A stretch of 64,000 nt of DNA from Mesorhizobium sp. LMG 17147 (GTDB lineage Bacteria > Pseudomonadota > Alphaproteobacteria > Rhizobiales > Rhizobiaceae). Numbering within the stretch: position 1 is the first letter of the stretch; each line of letters opens with the position of its first letter. The position numbers were made by a program, and so were the translations under genes. The stretch lies in contig NZ_JANCTC010000007.1 in NCBI RefSeq assembly GCF_024297145.1, forward strand, positions 245,622 to 309,621. Direction: 5' to 3'. Positions 44,816 to 53,651 of the stretch are shown here, piece after piece. The notes below the pieces were generated by a model. It saw only the letters and a program-made list of their open reading frames with translations. It ran no database searches and had not been told where the DNA came from.

Positions 44816-45271
44816 ATGGACGAAGCAATTTGGCAGAGAAATGCGGATCTTCTAGGACTGACAGCAGATATCGTCGCCGCCTATGTCCAGAGCAACGCAA
44901 CGCCGGTGGCGGATCTGCCGAATTTGATCGCCAGCGTTAATTCTGCGTTGTCTGGCCTGGCTAAGCCCGTCGCTGCACCCTCACCAGTACTTACGCCCGC
45001 GGTAAATCCCAAGAAGTCGATCTTTCCCGAGTACATCATCAGCCTTGAGGACGGGCGCAAGTTCAAGTCGATGAAGCGCCACCTGGGCTTGCTTGGGATG
45101 ACACCCGATGAGTACAGAGCCAAGTGGGGTTTGGCGTGGGATTATCCTATGGTAGCGCCTAGCTATGCGGCCCAGCGGTCTGCTCTTGCCAAAGCTGCCG
45201 GTCTCGGCCGCAAGGCGGGTGCCAAAACGCCGCCAAAGAAAGCACCAGCAAAGCGCAAGGCCAAGGCCTGA
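44816..45271 (+). CDS. MucR/Ros-family regulator without zinc cysteines, 151 aa
   Basis: From ATG 44816, which is ten bases after AAGGG (ATG 44807 is too close to it). N-terminal helical part (LLGLTADIVAAYVQSNATPV), then the MucR domain: IISLEDGRKFKSMKRHLGLL, GMTPDEYRAKWGLAWDYPMV and SYAAQRSALAKAAGLG. Family members usually have C-x2-C (as CLECG) where this has SLEDG, so both zinc cysteines are missing. Some Mesorhizobium homologues (Ml proteins) are known to fold without zinc. It may regulate exopolysaccharide, motility or cell-cycle genes. The C-terminus is Lys/Ala/Pro-rich. Confidence 0.9.
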   Translation: MDEAIWQRNADLLGLTADIVAAYVQSNATPVADLPNLIASVNSALSGLAKPVAAPSPVLTPAVNPKKSIFPEYIISLEDGRKFKSMKRHLGLLGMTPDEYRAKWGLAWDYPMVAPSYAAQRSALAKAAGLGRKAGAKTPPKKAPAKRKAKA

Positions 45272-45401
45272 CAGTGCATGACAGTCGGGCCAGGCCATCA
45301 GGTCTAGATGGTCTTCGCGACAGAGTTGTTGCGTCGGTCTCCGGCGCGGCCGAAGTTCTGCTGAGAGATTGGCCGAGGAGCGCCTGACCTGGTTGCCGGA
45401 C

Positions 45402-45695
45402 TCATTGGCGAAGCGAACAGCCTACGGTCGTGGTGACGATGTTTTCGATTTCCGAGCTTGCCTGGGCTTCAAGCGGAGGCATCGAGTTGATCAGGACGGC
45501 CTGGTTGGGAATGAGCTGTCCGGACACGCACAGTTCCGCCAGTGCTGCTCGCGCCGCGATGCAGGCCTTCAGCACCGCCCTTGTCTCCACATCCTGGCGC
45601 GGAGGAAGGGGCGGGAGGTCGCTGTAGGGGCGAAACGGTCGGCCAATCCCCATGCGATCAGCATGTCGGGCGGGATATGTCCTCGACAACGACAT
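45402..45695 (-). pseudogene. Fic-family N-terminal fragment
   Basis: 97 residues starting [20 protein letters not shown]. They include [20 protein letters not shown], then [15 protein letters not shown], the start of a large Fic protein. The segment SSEIENI matches the inhibitory motif (S/T)xxxE(G/N) that blocks the Fic active site, but the frame ends immediately after it and no HPFx(D/E)GN motif follows. It is the remnant of a bigger gene, not the antitoxin of the neighbouring Fic frame, although such a role was considered. Confidence 0.7.
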
Positions 45696-45781
45696 GTCGT
45701 CAAATCATAGGATCGCAATCCATTGACATAATTGGGCGCCGCAAGCGGCCCTCCCGATGCTGCAACTTGCTACAATTCCAC

Positions 45782-47012
45782 TCAACTGAAAGACAGTGAG
45801 GGCGGTTTGGGAACATTGGCTTCGGCATCGGTGAAGAGATTCGGAAACAGCCGTTCCCTGAAATCGAGAGGAAAAGCGATCCGCACCGGTGTCTTCGGAG
45901 TGTCAGACTTCAGGAAACCGCGGTCGACGAGATCCGATAGCGTGTTCCGTGCCGTGCGCTCGGATGTCTTCAGCACGAAGTTAGCATCGCCGCGGGGCAA
46001 CCTACCGTGCCGCAGTACTGCCGCCACCAGATCAGGTGCCCGTTTGTCGTCGACGAGATCCTTCACCAGCGCGCGGTAGCGAGCCTCGAGCCGTCCGAGG
46101 TCGAACATCGTGGTCGAGAACCGCACCTGGTCGAGCGCGACTGTCAGGAACCATTCGACGAAATCCTTGAGTGCTGATTCCGAAAGATTTCCTCGGCCGT
46201 CGCGGTCGCCCTGTCTTGGGCTGTCGGCGTGATCCATCATGCGCTTGTATTCGCCACGATCTTTCAGTCCACGAGCGAGACCACGAGATATCGACCACAG
46301 GCCATTGCCGCCGATCCCGGCCTTGAGCGCCATGGCGTGAGACATCAGCCGACTGACGCGGCCGTTGCCGTCTGGAAACGGGTGGATGTAATTGAGGCGA
46401 TGATAAGCTGACGCAATCGCGATGATCCGCAGGCTGGCCTGCCTTTCGGCCATCGCAAACCCGTTTCTGGAAATACTCCATAAAGACCACCATCCTGTCA
46501 GACGATGGCGGCTGATGGCGCCCGACAACGACATCATGATCGGCGGACAACCGAAACTCGCCGGGAACGATCTCGGCCTTGGTGCCGTCAGGATTGTCGA
46601 TGAACCGGAATTCCTCTGGCATCCCGTCGTAAAAGGCACGATGAACCCCCCGGATGAAATCGATCGAAGTCGGGCTCGGCAGTTCCCCACGCAAACCGAG
46701 ACCATCAATCATCCTCTGAACTTCGACATGGGCCTTGGCCTCCAAGGCGAGAGGGCGGCGTTCGGGATCAATCTCGGCTCCGGCCAATGCACTCTCGATA
46801 TCTCGAGGTCTGGTGTTGTGGCCTTCGATCAAGTTCGAGTAGTAAGAATTCATGACGCGCACGAGATCGGCTAGTTCGGCAGCCGATTCCGGATGCAGGC
46901 CTCGGCCGAGGTCATCGGCGGCCTTCTGCAACTCGATCGCCAGATCTGCCAGAACGGTCGGTACCGCGTCGCCAAAAAACAGTGGCTCGATGCGGGCAGG
47001 GGTTTCAAGCAT
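45782..47012 (-). pseudogene. Fic-family AMP-transferase, frameshifted
   Basis: The first frame (from ATG 47012) gives the helical N-terminal part with the inhibitory helix NSYYSNLIEGHNT and goes to MVVFMEYFQKR, then loses homology. The second frame, entered near 46458-46462, continues FAMAERQASLRIIAIASAYH, the Fic loop HPFPDGNGRVSRL, and a C-terminal winged-helix part (FVLKTSERTARNTLSDLVDR). An extra base accounts for the shift. Without it this would be a regular class II Fic protein, which transfers AMP or related groups to Tyr or Ser/Thr and is a frequent toxin. Confidence 0.85.
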
Positions 47013-47447
47013 TATTTGCCGATCTCAATAGTTCTCAATTGCCTGCAATGTAAGGCATTCGAGACCATAAGTCAGCATAATTGCCGATATTGATTGCCGA
47101 TCTCTCTTGCCGATGCCGGCCGCCGATCGGGAGACCAACCCGAAATGCCTCAAAGGTCGGCCGGGCAGGGCGCGACTGGAATTACCGATGGCGTCAGTGC
47201 CATTGGGCTGAGTTGCTCGTTGGTCGGAGCAACAGGATGTGCCGGAAGGCAGCGGCGCGGTCTGGAACGCGTAGCCGTCCCAATCCACCCACGCCTCCCA
47301 GCCTTGCGCGTGGCCCGTCCGCGAGGCCTCGCTCCATGCCGTCAGCCTTGTCGCTCACACCTTCTATGTGGTGACAACTCTGTCGCGTTCCGCACCGCTC
47401 ATTGAAGACAACTCCCGCGGTACGGATTCTCCCATCGCTGCCGCCGC
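47013..47447. other. Region without supported gene
   Basis: About 430 bases upstream of the Fic gene. Frames are low-complexity or lack a start site. Part may be the lost 5' end of the racemase relic that follows. Confidence 0.35.
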
Positions 47448-47600
47448 GTGTTTTCTTCCGACATCCCGGTTCTCGAGCTGAAGAAATCCGAGAGTGGTGC
47501 GTCCGAACGAATTTCGGAGCTCATACTCGAAGGCATCAGGCTGGGGGCGGAGGGGGTTGCGCTGGGTTGCGTGGGCATGGCTGATTTTGCATCCATGGAG
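47448..47600 (+). pseudogene. Asp/Glu/hydantoin racemase C-terminal relic
   Basis: About 50 residues read SDIPVLELKKSESG, then LILEGIRLGAEGVALGCVG and MADF. The closing stretch '(I/V)LGCAGM' with a catalytic Cys is typical of the second half of hydantoin/Asp-Glu racemases. Nothing matching the first half is found upstream, and the frame runs on into non-homologous sequence. Low-confidence call based on motif. Confidence 0.45.
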
Positions 47601-47732
47601 TGCTGCAGTCGGTCTTGCGCAGACCCTGATACGCTGCGGCGGCGCGCCTTCCAAACGTGGCGTGTGGGCCATGCCGGCGCGCGCGAAGATGCTGGACAGG
47701 TTCGAACGACCAGGAGCGATTCGTACCTGATT

Positions 47733-48020
47733 CTATGTTCCTTTCACGACCCTCGGCTTAATCGGCCGGCGGGATTGGGCCGCGCTCTCGAGTGTCAAGG
47801 CCAACCGCTTCTCGTCTTCGATGGCGCGATCGACTGCCTCGATTTCCTCTTGGAGGACCTTCAGCTCGACTCCATAGCTGGAGCCGTCGCTGTCGCCAAT
47901 TTGAAAGCCACTTGCCCGCATTGCGTCGCGAGTATGGTGCACGTTACGGACTCCTTCACGTCGAGTCGCGACCAGAATTTCCCTGAATTCTCTAAGACGT
48001 TCAACGTGATTGCGAGCCAT
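47733..48020 (-). CDS. Coiled-coil protein of unknown function, 95 aa
   Basis: ATG 48020 is preceded by AGGAG, seven bases away. The product is charged and helical; residues about 53-80 (LKVLQEEIEAVDRAIEDEKR) predict a coiled coil. No membrane segment or known motif. It overlaps no other supported gene, which favours a real gene, but its function is unknown. It stands among relics of the Fic/racemase region. Confidence 0.55.
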   Translation of the reverse strand: MARNHVERLREFREILVATRREGVRNVHHTRDAMRASGFQIGDSDGSSYGVELKVLQEEIEAVDRAIEDEKRLALTLESAAQSRRPIKPRVVKGT

Positions 48021-48283
48021 TTGCGTTCTCCTATTTCGTCGTCATCGTCGCTGATGGCGATTCAGCCCGACAAAAACCTACGGCGCAGAAGGTTTAAGCG
48101 CCTCTAAGAGATACGCTCGACAGAGCATGAATGCGGAAGGTCAAATTTGAACGTCTTGCAATAGTTTGAAGTACGGCAGCTGGAGAGACGCTTCGGCCGA
48201 GCGCCTCTGCTGCTCGGCGCTCTTGCTGGTCCCTCCGGCTTCAGGATTGCGAGGGTCCATCTGTGAGCATGCAGCGCCGCATG

Positions 48284-48405
48284 GTCTCATGTCTGGTGAG
48301 CGGCGCAGTCCCGATTACAGTTGGCAAATCGCCGTATAGGCCCATCACTCCCAACGGCGCGCCTGAGATCGCCCGCGCTCGGTTCTATTGGTCCGAAAAC
48401 CTCAC
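48284..48405 (+). repeat. Dispersed repeat, copy 1 (inverted relative to copy 2)
   Basis: 122 bases that recur in inverted orientation at 58975-59093. The two copies differ by eight substitutions and one three-base gap, about 93% identity. The plus strand of copy 1 is open for a 53-codon frame (48269-48430) in which the three-base gap is in phase. It could be a repeated gene fragment, an insertion relic or a REP-like unit. Confidence 0.8.
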
Positions 48406-48618
48406 GCTCACGCCGGGCTGCCGAAAATAAGCCTGCATCAACTTGCGGCCCGAGCGATTGTTCTGCGCCAACTTGGTCGGATCGAACACCGCCTGTTTTA
48501 TCCCCTCTCGTGTGAGAGCTGCCTTGAGCGTCGCGATACCTGCGTCGATGTCGGCATTGCCCGCCCGGAGCGAGGCATAGATACTTTCGGTCGCCTCGGC
48601 CACGGTCAGTTCACTCAC
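48385..48618 (-). CDS. Small protein of unknown function, 77 aa
   Basis: GTG 48618 follows AAAGGA at fair spacing. The product reads ELTVAEATESIYASLRAG and LKAALTREGIKQAVFDPTKL, with a basic C-terminus RSGRKLMQAYF. It appears helical and soluble. Its last residues (VSVRFSDQ) overlap the dispersed repeat, and the same C-terminal octet with one change occurs in a frame at copy 2. Unknown family. Confidence 0.5.
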   Translation of the reverse strand: MSELTVAEATESIYASLRAGNADIDAGIATLKAALTREGIKQAVFDPTKLAQNNRSGRKLMQAYFRQPGVSVRFSDQ

Positions 48619-48653
48619 AGATGTCGTCCTTTCGTAAAGGGCGGCGGCTTAGC

Positions 48654-48794
48654 ATGGATTCGCGGCTCGCCGATACCGATGAGACCGTCATTGGAATCCT
48701 GTCGGCGGCGCTGAAGTAGCGGTATTACTCGACCGGCAGCGAGGGCGTGCTGCGGCTCGGCGTGATGACATACCTTTATGAGGACCTAGTCTAG
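48654..48794 (+). pseudogene. Unidentified relic with internal amber stop
   Basis: A frame reads MDSRLADTDETVIGILSAAL, hits TAG at 48717-48719, then continues RYYSTGSEGVLRLGVMTYLY to a stop at 48794. The composition is protein-like on both sides of the stop, so this may be a broken small gene. Family not recognised. Confidence 0.3.
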
Positions 48795-48865
48795 CCAGAC
48801 TTGAGAAGCTGGTCCAGTTGGCCGGATGCAAGTCGGGTAGACCAGAGGCAAAAAGCTGTCTGGCC

Positions 48866-50149
48866 CTATGTTGGACGGCATGCCTGCTGATAGCGATCGA
48901 GTACACGCCCGATCATCGCAAGCACAAGCTGCCGCGACTCGGGCTTCACGTTGCCGGCCGCAACGCCATCGTAGACTGCCCCGAGATATTGGCTGATCAG
49001 TGTTTCCGGGATCTTCTTGCCTTCGAGGCTTTCCATCAATTCTGCCACAGCAGCAGAGGCGCTAGCACGTGGCCAATAGTACCGGATTCGATCGGAGTAG
49101 CTGAAATGCCGCTGAACACGCAGTGTCTTTTCATCGCCGTGATAATGACTGCGCCAGTGGCCGGGTTCTTCCAGCATGATCTGATCCATTTTGGCCGCTA
49201 GCGTTCCCGCCGCGGGGCCTGCTTGGAGCTGATACGCAATCTGGTCGAGCCCGTAGAAGGCCTCTCGCAATGCAAATGTCAGCCAAGGGCCAACCTTAAG
49301 GATGGCGAACCCCTCGCGGACCAGATCCGCGAGGGCGGTCGCCGGTTGATAGTCGGTCGAGTGCGCTTCAAAAATGAACTGCGGAAAACGGTCCAGAGCC
49401 GCGCGCAGCTCACGTGCCTTCGGCGGGTCATAGATAGCCACATTATCATTTCCAAACTCGACGCCCGGCTGCACGACGACCCCGATCGCTTGCTCGAAGG
49501 CTTGTTGGGCGCCATGTCTGTCGAAAGCCTGTCGATGAACCTCAATCGTCTCCGCAAGGGCAGCCGGCCGCGTAGGCTCAAGCGCATCTATCTCATGGAT
49601 CGCTCCGCCGGGCGCCGGCACTTCCGTCCCTATGATGTAGACTGCCGGCTCGTGTCCGCCGCACCGACGGGCATCCAGCGAAACGGCGGCCAGCGATGCG
49701 GCGCGGTCGGCCGTGATCTCATCCGGCAGCCAAGCTGGCTCGCCTGAGCAGCCCATGCTCGTGTCCAGATGAAGCTTGGTAAAGCCCGCTTCCACATAGG
49801 CAGAAATCATGCCGCGCGCCTGATCCATCGCCTGCGCCGCCGGCAGATCTTTCCAGGGATTTGGTCCGAGATGATCCCCACCCAGAATGACCTGCGAAAT
49901 CGGATAGCCGACCTTCGCCGCCATGCCTTCGACAAGCTGTCGAAAATCAGCCGGGGTCATACCAGTATAGCCGCCATGCTGGTTGACTTGATTGCAGGTG
50001 GCTTCGATCAGCACCGGAGCGTCCGTGGCAAGTCCGTTCCGCAAGGCTGCTTCCAGAACCAGCGGATGGGCCGAACACACCGAGGGTATGCCAATGTTTT
50101 CGCCGAAGCGGCGACGCTGTGGTATGTCGCGGAGAAATTGCGTGGTCAT
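48866..50149 (-). CDS. GatZ/KbaZ-family protein, probable tagatose 6-phosphate 4-epimerase, 427 aa
   Basis: A 427-residue member of the tagatose-bisphosphate aldolase 'non-catalytic' subunit family: GIPSVCSAHPLVLEAAL, IEATCNQVNQHGGYTGM, HLGPNPWKDLPA and TKLHLDTSMGC are the conserved segments. In E. coli GatZ supports the GatY aldolase, but in Agrobacterium a homologue was shown to be a D-tagatose 6-phosphate 4-epimerase. No GatY/KbaY gene is present in this operon, which favours the epimerase role. It is the last gene; its start overlaps the kinase stop. Confidence 0.9.
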   Translation of the reverse strand: MTTQFLRDIPQRRRFGENIGIPSVCSAHPLVLEAALRNGLATDAPVLIEATCNQVNQHGGYTGMTPADFRQLVEGMAAKVGYPISQVILGGDHLGPNPWKDLPAAQAMDQARGMISAYVEAGFTKLHLDTSMGCSGEPAWLPDEITADRAASLAAVSLDARRCGGHEPAVYIIGTEVPAPGGAIHEIDALEPTRPAALAETIEVHRQAFDRHGAQQAFEQAIGVVVQPGVEFGNDNVAIYDPPKARELRAALDRFPQFIFEAHSTDYQPATALADLVREGFAILKVGPWLTFALREAFYGLDQIAYQLQAGPAAGTLAAKMDQIMLEEPGHWRSHYHGDEKTLRVQRHFSYSDRIRYYWPRASASAAVAELMESLEGKKIPETLISQYLGAVYDGVAAGNVKPESRQLVLAMIGRVLDRYQQACRPT

Positions 50150-51093
50150 TGCGATCCTTGGCGGGTCAAAAGAAATTGCTCAATCTCGTCCCAGGTCGCG
50201 GCGCCCTCCATAGGGCCACGTTTGCCGACAGCAAGCGCGCCGGCGGCATTGGCGATAGCAAGCGCATCACGCGGTGCCATGCCGCGCAGCCAACAGGTGA
50301 CCAGCGCGCCGCCAAAACAGTCGCCTGCCCCGGTCGGATCAACTTCCTCGGCCTCAAAGCCTGACATCGAGACGTAGCCTTCCGCATCGAAAAAGCTCGA
50401 TCCTGCCGCGCCCCGCTTGATTACGACGGCTGTCACGCCGCAGGACAGGATTTGCAGGAGGGCATCCTTTTCGGTGGCCGCGTTGCAAAACAGATAGAGC
50501 TCATCGCCACTCGGTAGAAACAGGTCCGTCTCACTGAAGACGTATTCGAGCGCCTCTCGCATGCCCGACAGTCCAAGCATTTCCTTGCGGATATTCGGAT
50601 CGAAGGAAACGGTGCCGCCACGCTGTTTAATCGTGCTGATGGATTCGCGAATGGCAGTGACGGTTCCACCGGAACCCAGCGAAGAGCCCATGACGTGAAG
50701 ATGATCAGCTTCTGCAAGCAACGCCTTCGCCTCTGCCGTGATAGCTATCGAAGCGCAGGCGCTATGGCGAATGTTGAAGACGAAGTCGCGCGAGCCATCA
50801 TCCCGATACCGCACAAAAGCGCTACCTGTCGGTCGGTCGGGGTCAACACCGATCGCCGAGCAATCGACCCCATCCTGGCGGAGGCGGTTGAGGTTGGTGC
50901 GACCGAAATCGTCGTCCCCTACAAAACTCACTATGCCGCAGGGCTGACCCATGCGCGCAACCTGGTCGATGAAGATCGCTGGCGCACCCGACGGGAACGG
51001 GCCCATCAGCGAGATCGGCTCCAGAAATCCATCGCCGATCGTCGTTGCCATGATCTCCACGACGATCTCACCGATAGTGACCACCTTCTTCAT
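50146..51093 (-). CDS. PfkB-family sugar kinase, probable tagatose kinase, 315 aa
   Basis: A ribokinase-type fold: GEIVVEIMATTIGDGF at the N-terminus, GQPCGIVSFVGDDDFG, and the ATP/catalytic motif DPTGAGDCFGGALV near the C-terminus with its catalytic Asp. Members phosphorylate ketohexoses such as tagatose, fructose or sorbose. In this operon it fits D-tagatose to tagatose 6-phosphate. It overlaps the GatZ-like gene and follows the sorbitol-type dehydrogenase by six bases. Confidence 0.9.
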   Translation of the reverse strand: MKKVVTIGEIVVEIMATTIGDGFLEPISLMGPFPSGAPAIFIDQVARMGQPCGIVSFVGDDDFGRTNLNRLRQDGVDCSAIGVDPDRPTGSAFVRYRDDGSRDFVFNIRHSACASIAITAEAKALLAEADHLHVMGSSLGSGGTVTAIRESISTIKQRGGTVSFDPNIRKEMLGLSGMREALEYVFSETDLFLPSGDELYLFCNAATEKDALLQILSCGVTAVVIKRGAAGSSFFDAEGYVSMSGFEAEEVDPTGAGDCFGGALVTCWLRGMAPRDALAIANAAGALAVGKRGPMEGAATWDEIEQFLLTRQGSQ

Positions 51094-51099
51094 GATGAA

Positions 51100-51870
51100 T
51101 CAACTCATCCAGTTGCCGCCGTCAACGTTCAGTGTTTGGGCTACGACGTAGTCTGAATCGGCCGACGCAAGGAAAACCGCGGCCCCGCCATAGTCTTCCG
51201 GCCTGCCCATGCGCCCCATCGGAACGGCCAGACCGACCTGCCGCTTCTTTTCGCCCTGGGGGAGGTTCTCATATTTACCAAACAGCGCATCGACCCGGTC
51301 CCACATGGGCGTATCGACCACCCCAGGGGCGATGCCGTTGACGTTGATGCCCTGCTTGATCAGTGCCAGGCCCGCTGATTGCGTCAGGCTGATCACAGCG
51401 GCTTTCGTGGCACAGTAGACAGCGACAAGCGCTTCACCACGCCGGCCGGCCTGTGAAGCCATATTGATGATTTTTCCTCGACGGCCTTGCGCCACCATGT
51501 GGCTGGCAACGGCCTGCAGCGTGAACAGCAGACCCTTGACGTTGATATCGAACTGTCGGTCGAAACTCTCCTCGGTGATCTCGAGAAACGGGCCCATGTC
51601 GAAAACCGCTGCGTTATTGACGAGAATGTCGACCCCGCCGAGCCGGGTCGTCACCTCGGCGATCATCGCGTCGATTGAGACACGATTGCCGACGTCGAGC
51701 CTGATGGCCATAGCGTCGCCGCCGAGTTCCGCCCTGAGCCTCTCGGCGGCGTGGAGCGCCACATCGGCAATCACCACATGCGCCCCTTCTTCGGCATAGG
51801 CCCGCACGATTCCCGCACCAATGCCCTGCGCGCCACCGGTTACGACCGCGACCTTGTTTTTCAGTTTCAT
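51100..51870 (-). CDS. Sorbitol/L-iditol-type short-chain dehydrogenase, 256 aa
   Basis: Classical SDR: NAD-binding TGGAQGIGAG, VNNAAVFDMGPF, catalytic YCATK with upstream Ser in NMASQAGRRG, and C-terminal LNVDGGNWMS. It is close in pattern to SmoS/PolS-type sorbitol or galactitol dehydrogenases that oxidise polyols to ketoses (fructose, tagatose). It sits between the kinase and the second SDR gene. Confidence 0.9.
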   Translation of the reverse strand: MKLKNKVAVVTGGAQGIGAGIVRAYAEEGAHVVIADVALHAAERLRAELGGDAMAIRLDVGNRVSIDAMIAEVTTRLGGVDILVNNAAVFDMGPFLEITEESFDRQFDINVKGLLFTLQAVASHMVAQGRRGKIINMASQAGRRGEALVAVYCATKAAVISLTQSAGLALIKQGINVNGIAPGVVDTPMWDRVDALFGKYENLPQGEKKRQVGLAVPMGRMGRPEDYGGAAVFLASADSDYVVAQTLNVDGGNWMS

Positions 51871-51893
51871 ATTCGGATTCTCCGGAAATTGGG

Positions 51894-52658
51894 TCAGCGC
51901 GTGGTATAGCCGCCGTCAACAACGAGCACCTCGCCGGTAACATAGCTCGCAGCCGATGAGCACAGGAAAAGCGCGGCGGCCGCGACCTCTTCGGGCTGCC
52001 CAACGCGGCTCATTGGCGTCATGCCGCGCCAGATCGGGAACCACTCCGGATTGGCGATGCCGCCGCGTGACATGTCGGTTTCGATGTAGCCCGGCGCGAT
52101 GGCATTCACACGGATGTTCTTCGGAGCCAGTTCACTTGCGAGGCTTTTAGTCATCATGTGAACCGCTGCCTTGGAGCTATTGTAGGCCACCTGTTGCTGC
52201 GGAACGTTGGACACGATGCCGGAAATCGATCCGATGTTTAGGATGACGCCTGAGCCCTTTGCCATCATCGGCACCAGTGCGGCGCGCGCGGTACGGAATA
52301 CAGCGTCCAGATTGATGCTCATAATCTGACGCCACATGTCGTCAGTGAAATAGGGGGTGTCGCCATGGACGGCGACGCCGGCATTGTTCACCAAGATGTC
52401 GAGCCCGCCAGCCCTTCCCACCGTTTCCTTCACCAAAGCATCGGAAGCGCCAGCTTCGCGCAAGTCCGCGTCGACGAAATCATACTGCACGCCTGCAGCC
52501 GAAAGCGTCTCCGCAGCCTCAGCCGGCAGGGCCCGCGCGCTCAACACGATACGAGCGCCTGCTTCGCCCAAACCCTGCGCGATGGCCAGGCCGATGCCCT
52601 TTGAGCCGCCAGTAATCAAGGCAATCTTGCCATCAAGTCTGAACTTGTCGAGTATCAT
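51894..52658 (-). CDS. Galactitol-2-dehydrogenase-like SDR, 254 aa
   Basis: Classical SDR with TGGSKGIGLA, LVNNAGVAVHG, YNSSK and the end YVTGEVLVVDGGYTTR. The order ITPMSRVGQPEEVAAAALFL and LNIGSISGIVSNVPQQQVAY is like galactitol 2-dehydrogenase of Rhodobacter (from memory). It should oxidise a hexitol such as galactitol to tagatose with NAD. The previous gene upstream is the transporter permease. Confidence 0.88.
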   Translation of the reverse strand: MILDKFRLDGKIALITGGSKGIGLAIAQGLGEAGARIVLSARALPAEAAETLSAAGVQYDFVDADLREAGASDALVKETVGRAGGLDILVNNAGVAVHGDTPYFTDDMWRQIMSINLDAVFRTARAALVPMMAKGSGVILNIGSISGIVSNVPQQQVAYNSSKAAVHMMTKSLASELAPKNIRVNAIAPGYIETDMSRGGIANPEWFPIWRGMTPMSRVGQPEEVAAAALFLCSSAASYVTGEVLVVDGGYTTR

Positions 52659-52709
52659 GGGGATTTCCTATCTGGATCGGGTGGGTGGGCGACGGCGTTG
52701 AGTGGGGCA

Positions 52710-53651
52710 TCATTTCATGATGCCTTTTTGGGCCCTTCCGGCGCTGAGGCTGACAGCGGCAATAAGCACGAGCCCAAAGACGATCTGCTGGGCGAGTGCG
52801 TTGATGCCGATGAAGGTCATACCGGTTCGCGCAACGACGATAAGTAACGTCCCGACCAGCGTTCGCAGTACACCTCCGCTGCCGCCCGCAAGCGAGGTTC
52901 CGCCAAGCACGACTGCCGCGATGGCGGGAAGCAGGAACTCATTGGCGATCGTTGGCGAGCCGCTGGAAAGCCGTCCGGCAAGCACAACTCCGGACAGGGC
53001 TGCGAAAAGGCCAGCAAACATGAAGACGATCAGCTTTGTGCGCTGGATGCGTATGCCGGCGATCCGTGCAGCGGGCTCCCCCGAGCCCAGCGCCTTCATG
53101 GCCTTGCCGAACGGAGTCATCTGTTCGATCACCATCGCCAAGGCAAGAACGATCAGCGAGACCCAGATTTCGTTCGGAATGTCGAGAGTGCGACCTATCG
53201 CCCAGGACAGTGAGTCCGTTCGCGGCGTTGCATCGATCTGGATGGAGCGCTCGCCCGACAGGGCGAGCGCAGCAGTCGCGGCGATGCCGCCGACGGCCAG
53301 CGTCGCGATGAAACTTGGCAGCTTCAGAACACCATGCACGAAGCCCGAAACGAGACCGAAGAGAACGCCTGCGACAAGCGCGACTGCAATTGCCACCATG
53401 CCGTATTGCGGGATCAACAGCGCCAATATGACCGAACTGACTGCCGCTACCGCCTGCAAGGAAAGGTCAATGCTCCCGATATAGATGACCCAGGTCATGC
53501 CGAGCGCCATCAGGAACAGTGTGGCAGAATCGGAGAATAGGCCGATTAGCGTCATCGGCCGAAGGAAGCTGGCATCAAACGCGGCAACGATCAGGATCGC
53601 AGCGATCAACCCCAACCAGGGAATGGTGCCAGCAAACTTGGTCATCGTCAC
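52710..53651 (-). CDS. Ribose-type ABC transporter permease, 313 aa
   Basis: RbsC-like: eight to ten hydrophobic segments, the signature PSFIATLAVGGIAATAALAL and the loop GEPAARIAGIRIQRTKLIVF. AAVVLGGTSLAGGSGG is a conserved end motif of this family. A second permease (55158-56120) in the same operon suggests a heterodimeric channel. Its start overlaps the ATPase stop by four bases. Confidence 0.92.
   Translation of the reverse strand: MTMTKFAGTIPWLGLIAAILIVAAFDASFLRPMTLIGLFSDSATLFLMALGMTWVIYIGSIDLSLQAVAAVSSVILALLIPQYGMVAIAVALVAGVLFGLVSGFVHGVLKLPSFIATLAVGGIAATAALALSGERSIQIDATPRTDSLSWAIGRTLDIPNEIWVSLIVLALAMVIEQMTPFGKAMKALGSGEPAARIAGIRIQRTKLIVFMFAGLFAALSGVVLAGRLSSGSPTIANEFLLPAIAAVVLGGTSLAGGSGGVLRTLVGTLLIVVARTGMTFIGINALAQQIVFGLVLIAAVSLSAGRAQKGIMK

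Noticed and set aside
45402..45695. Fic N-terminal fragment as an antitoxin
   Set aside because: It has an inhibitory motif but no RBS-coupled partner or FicA-like layout; more likely a truncated gene.
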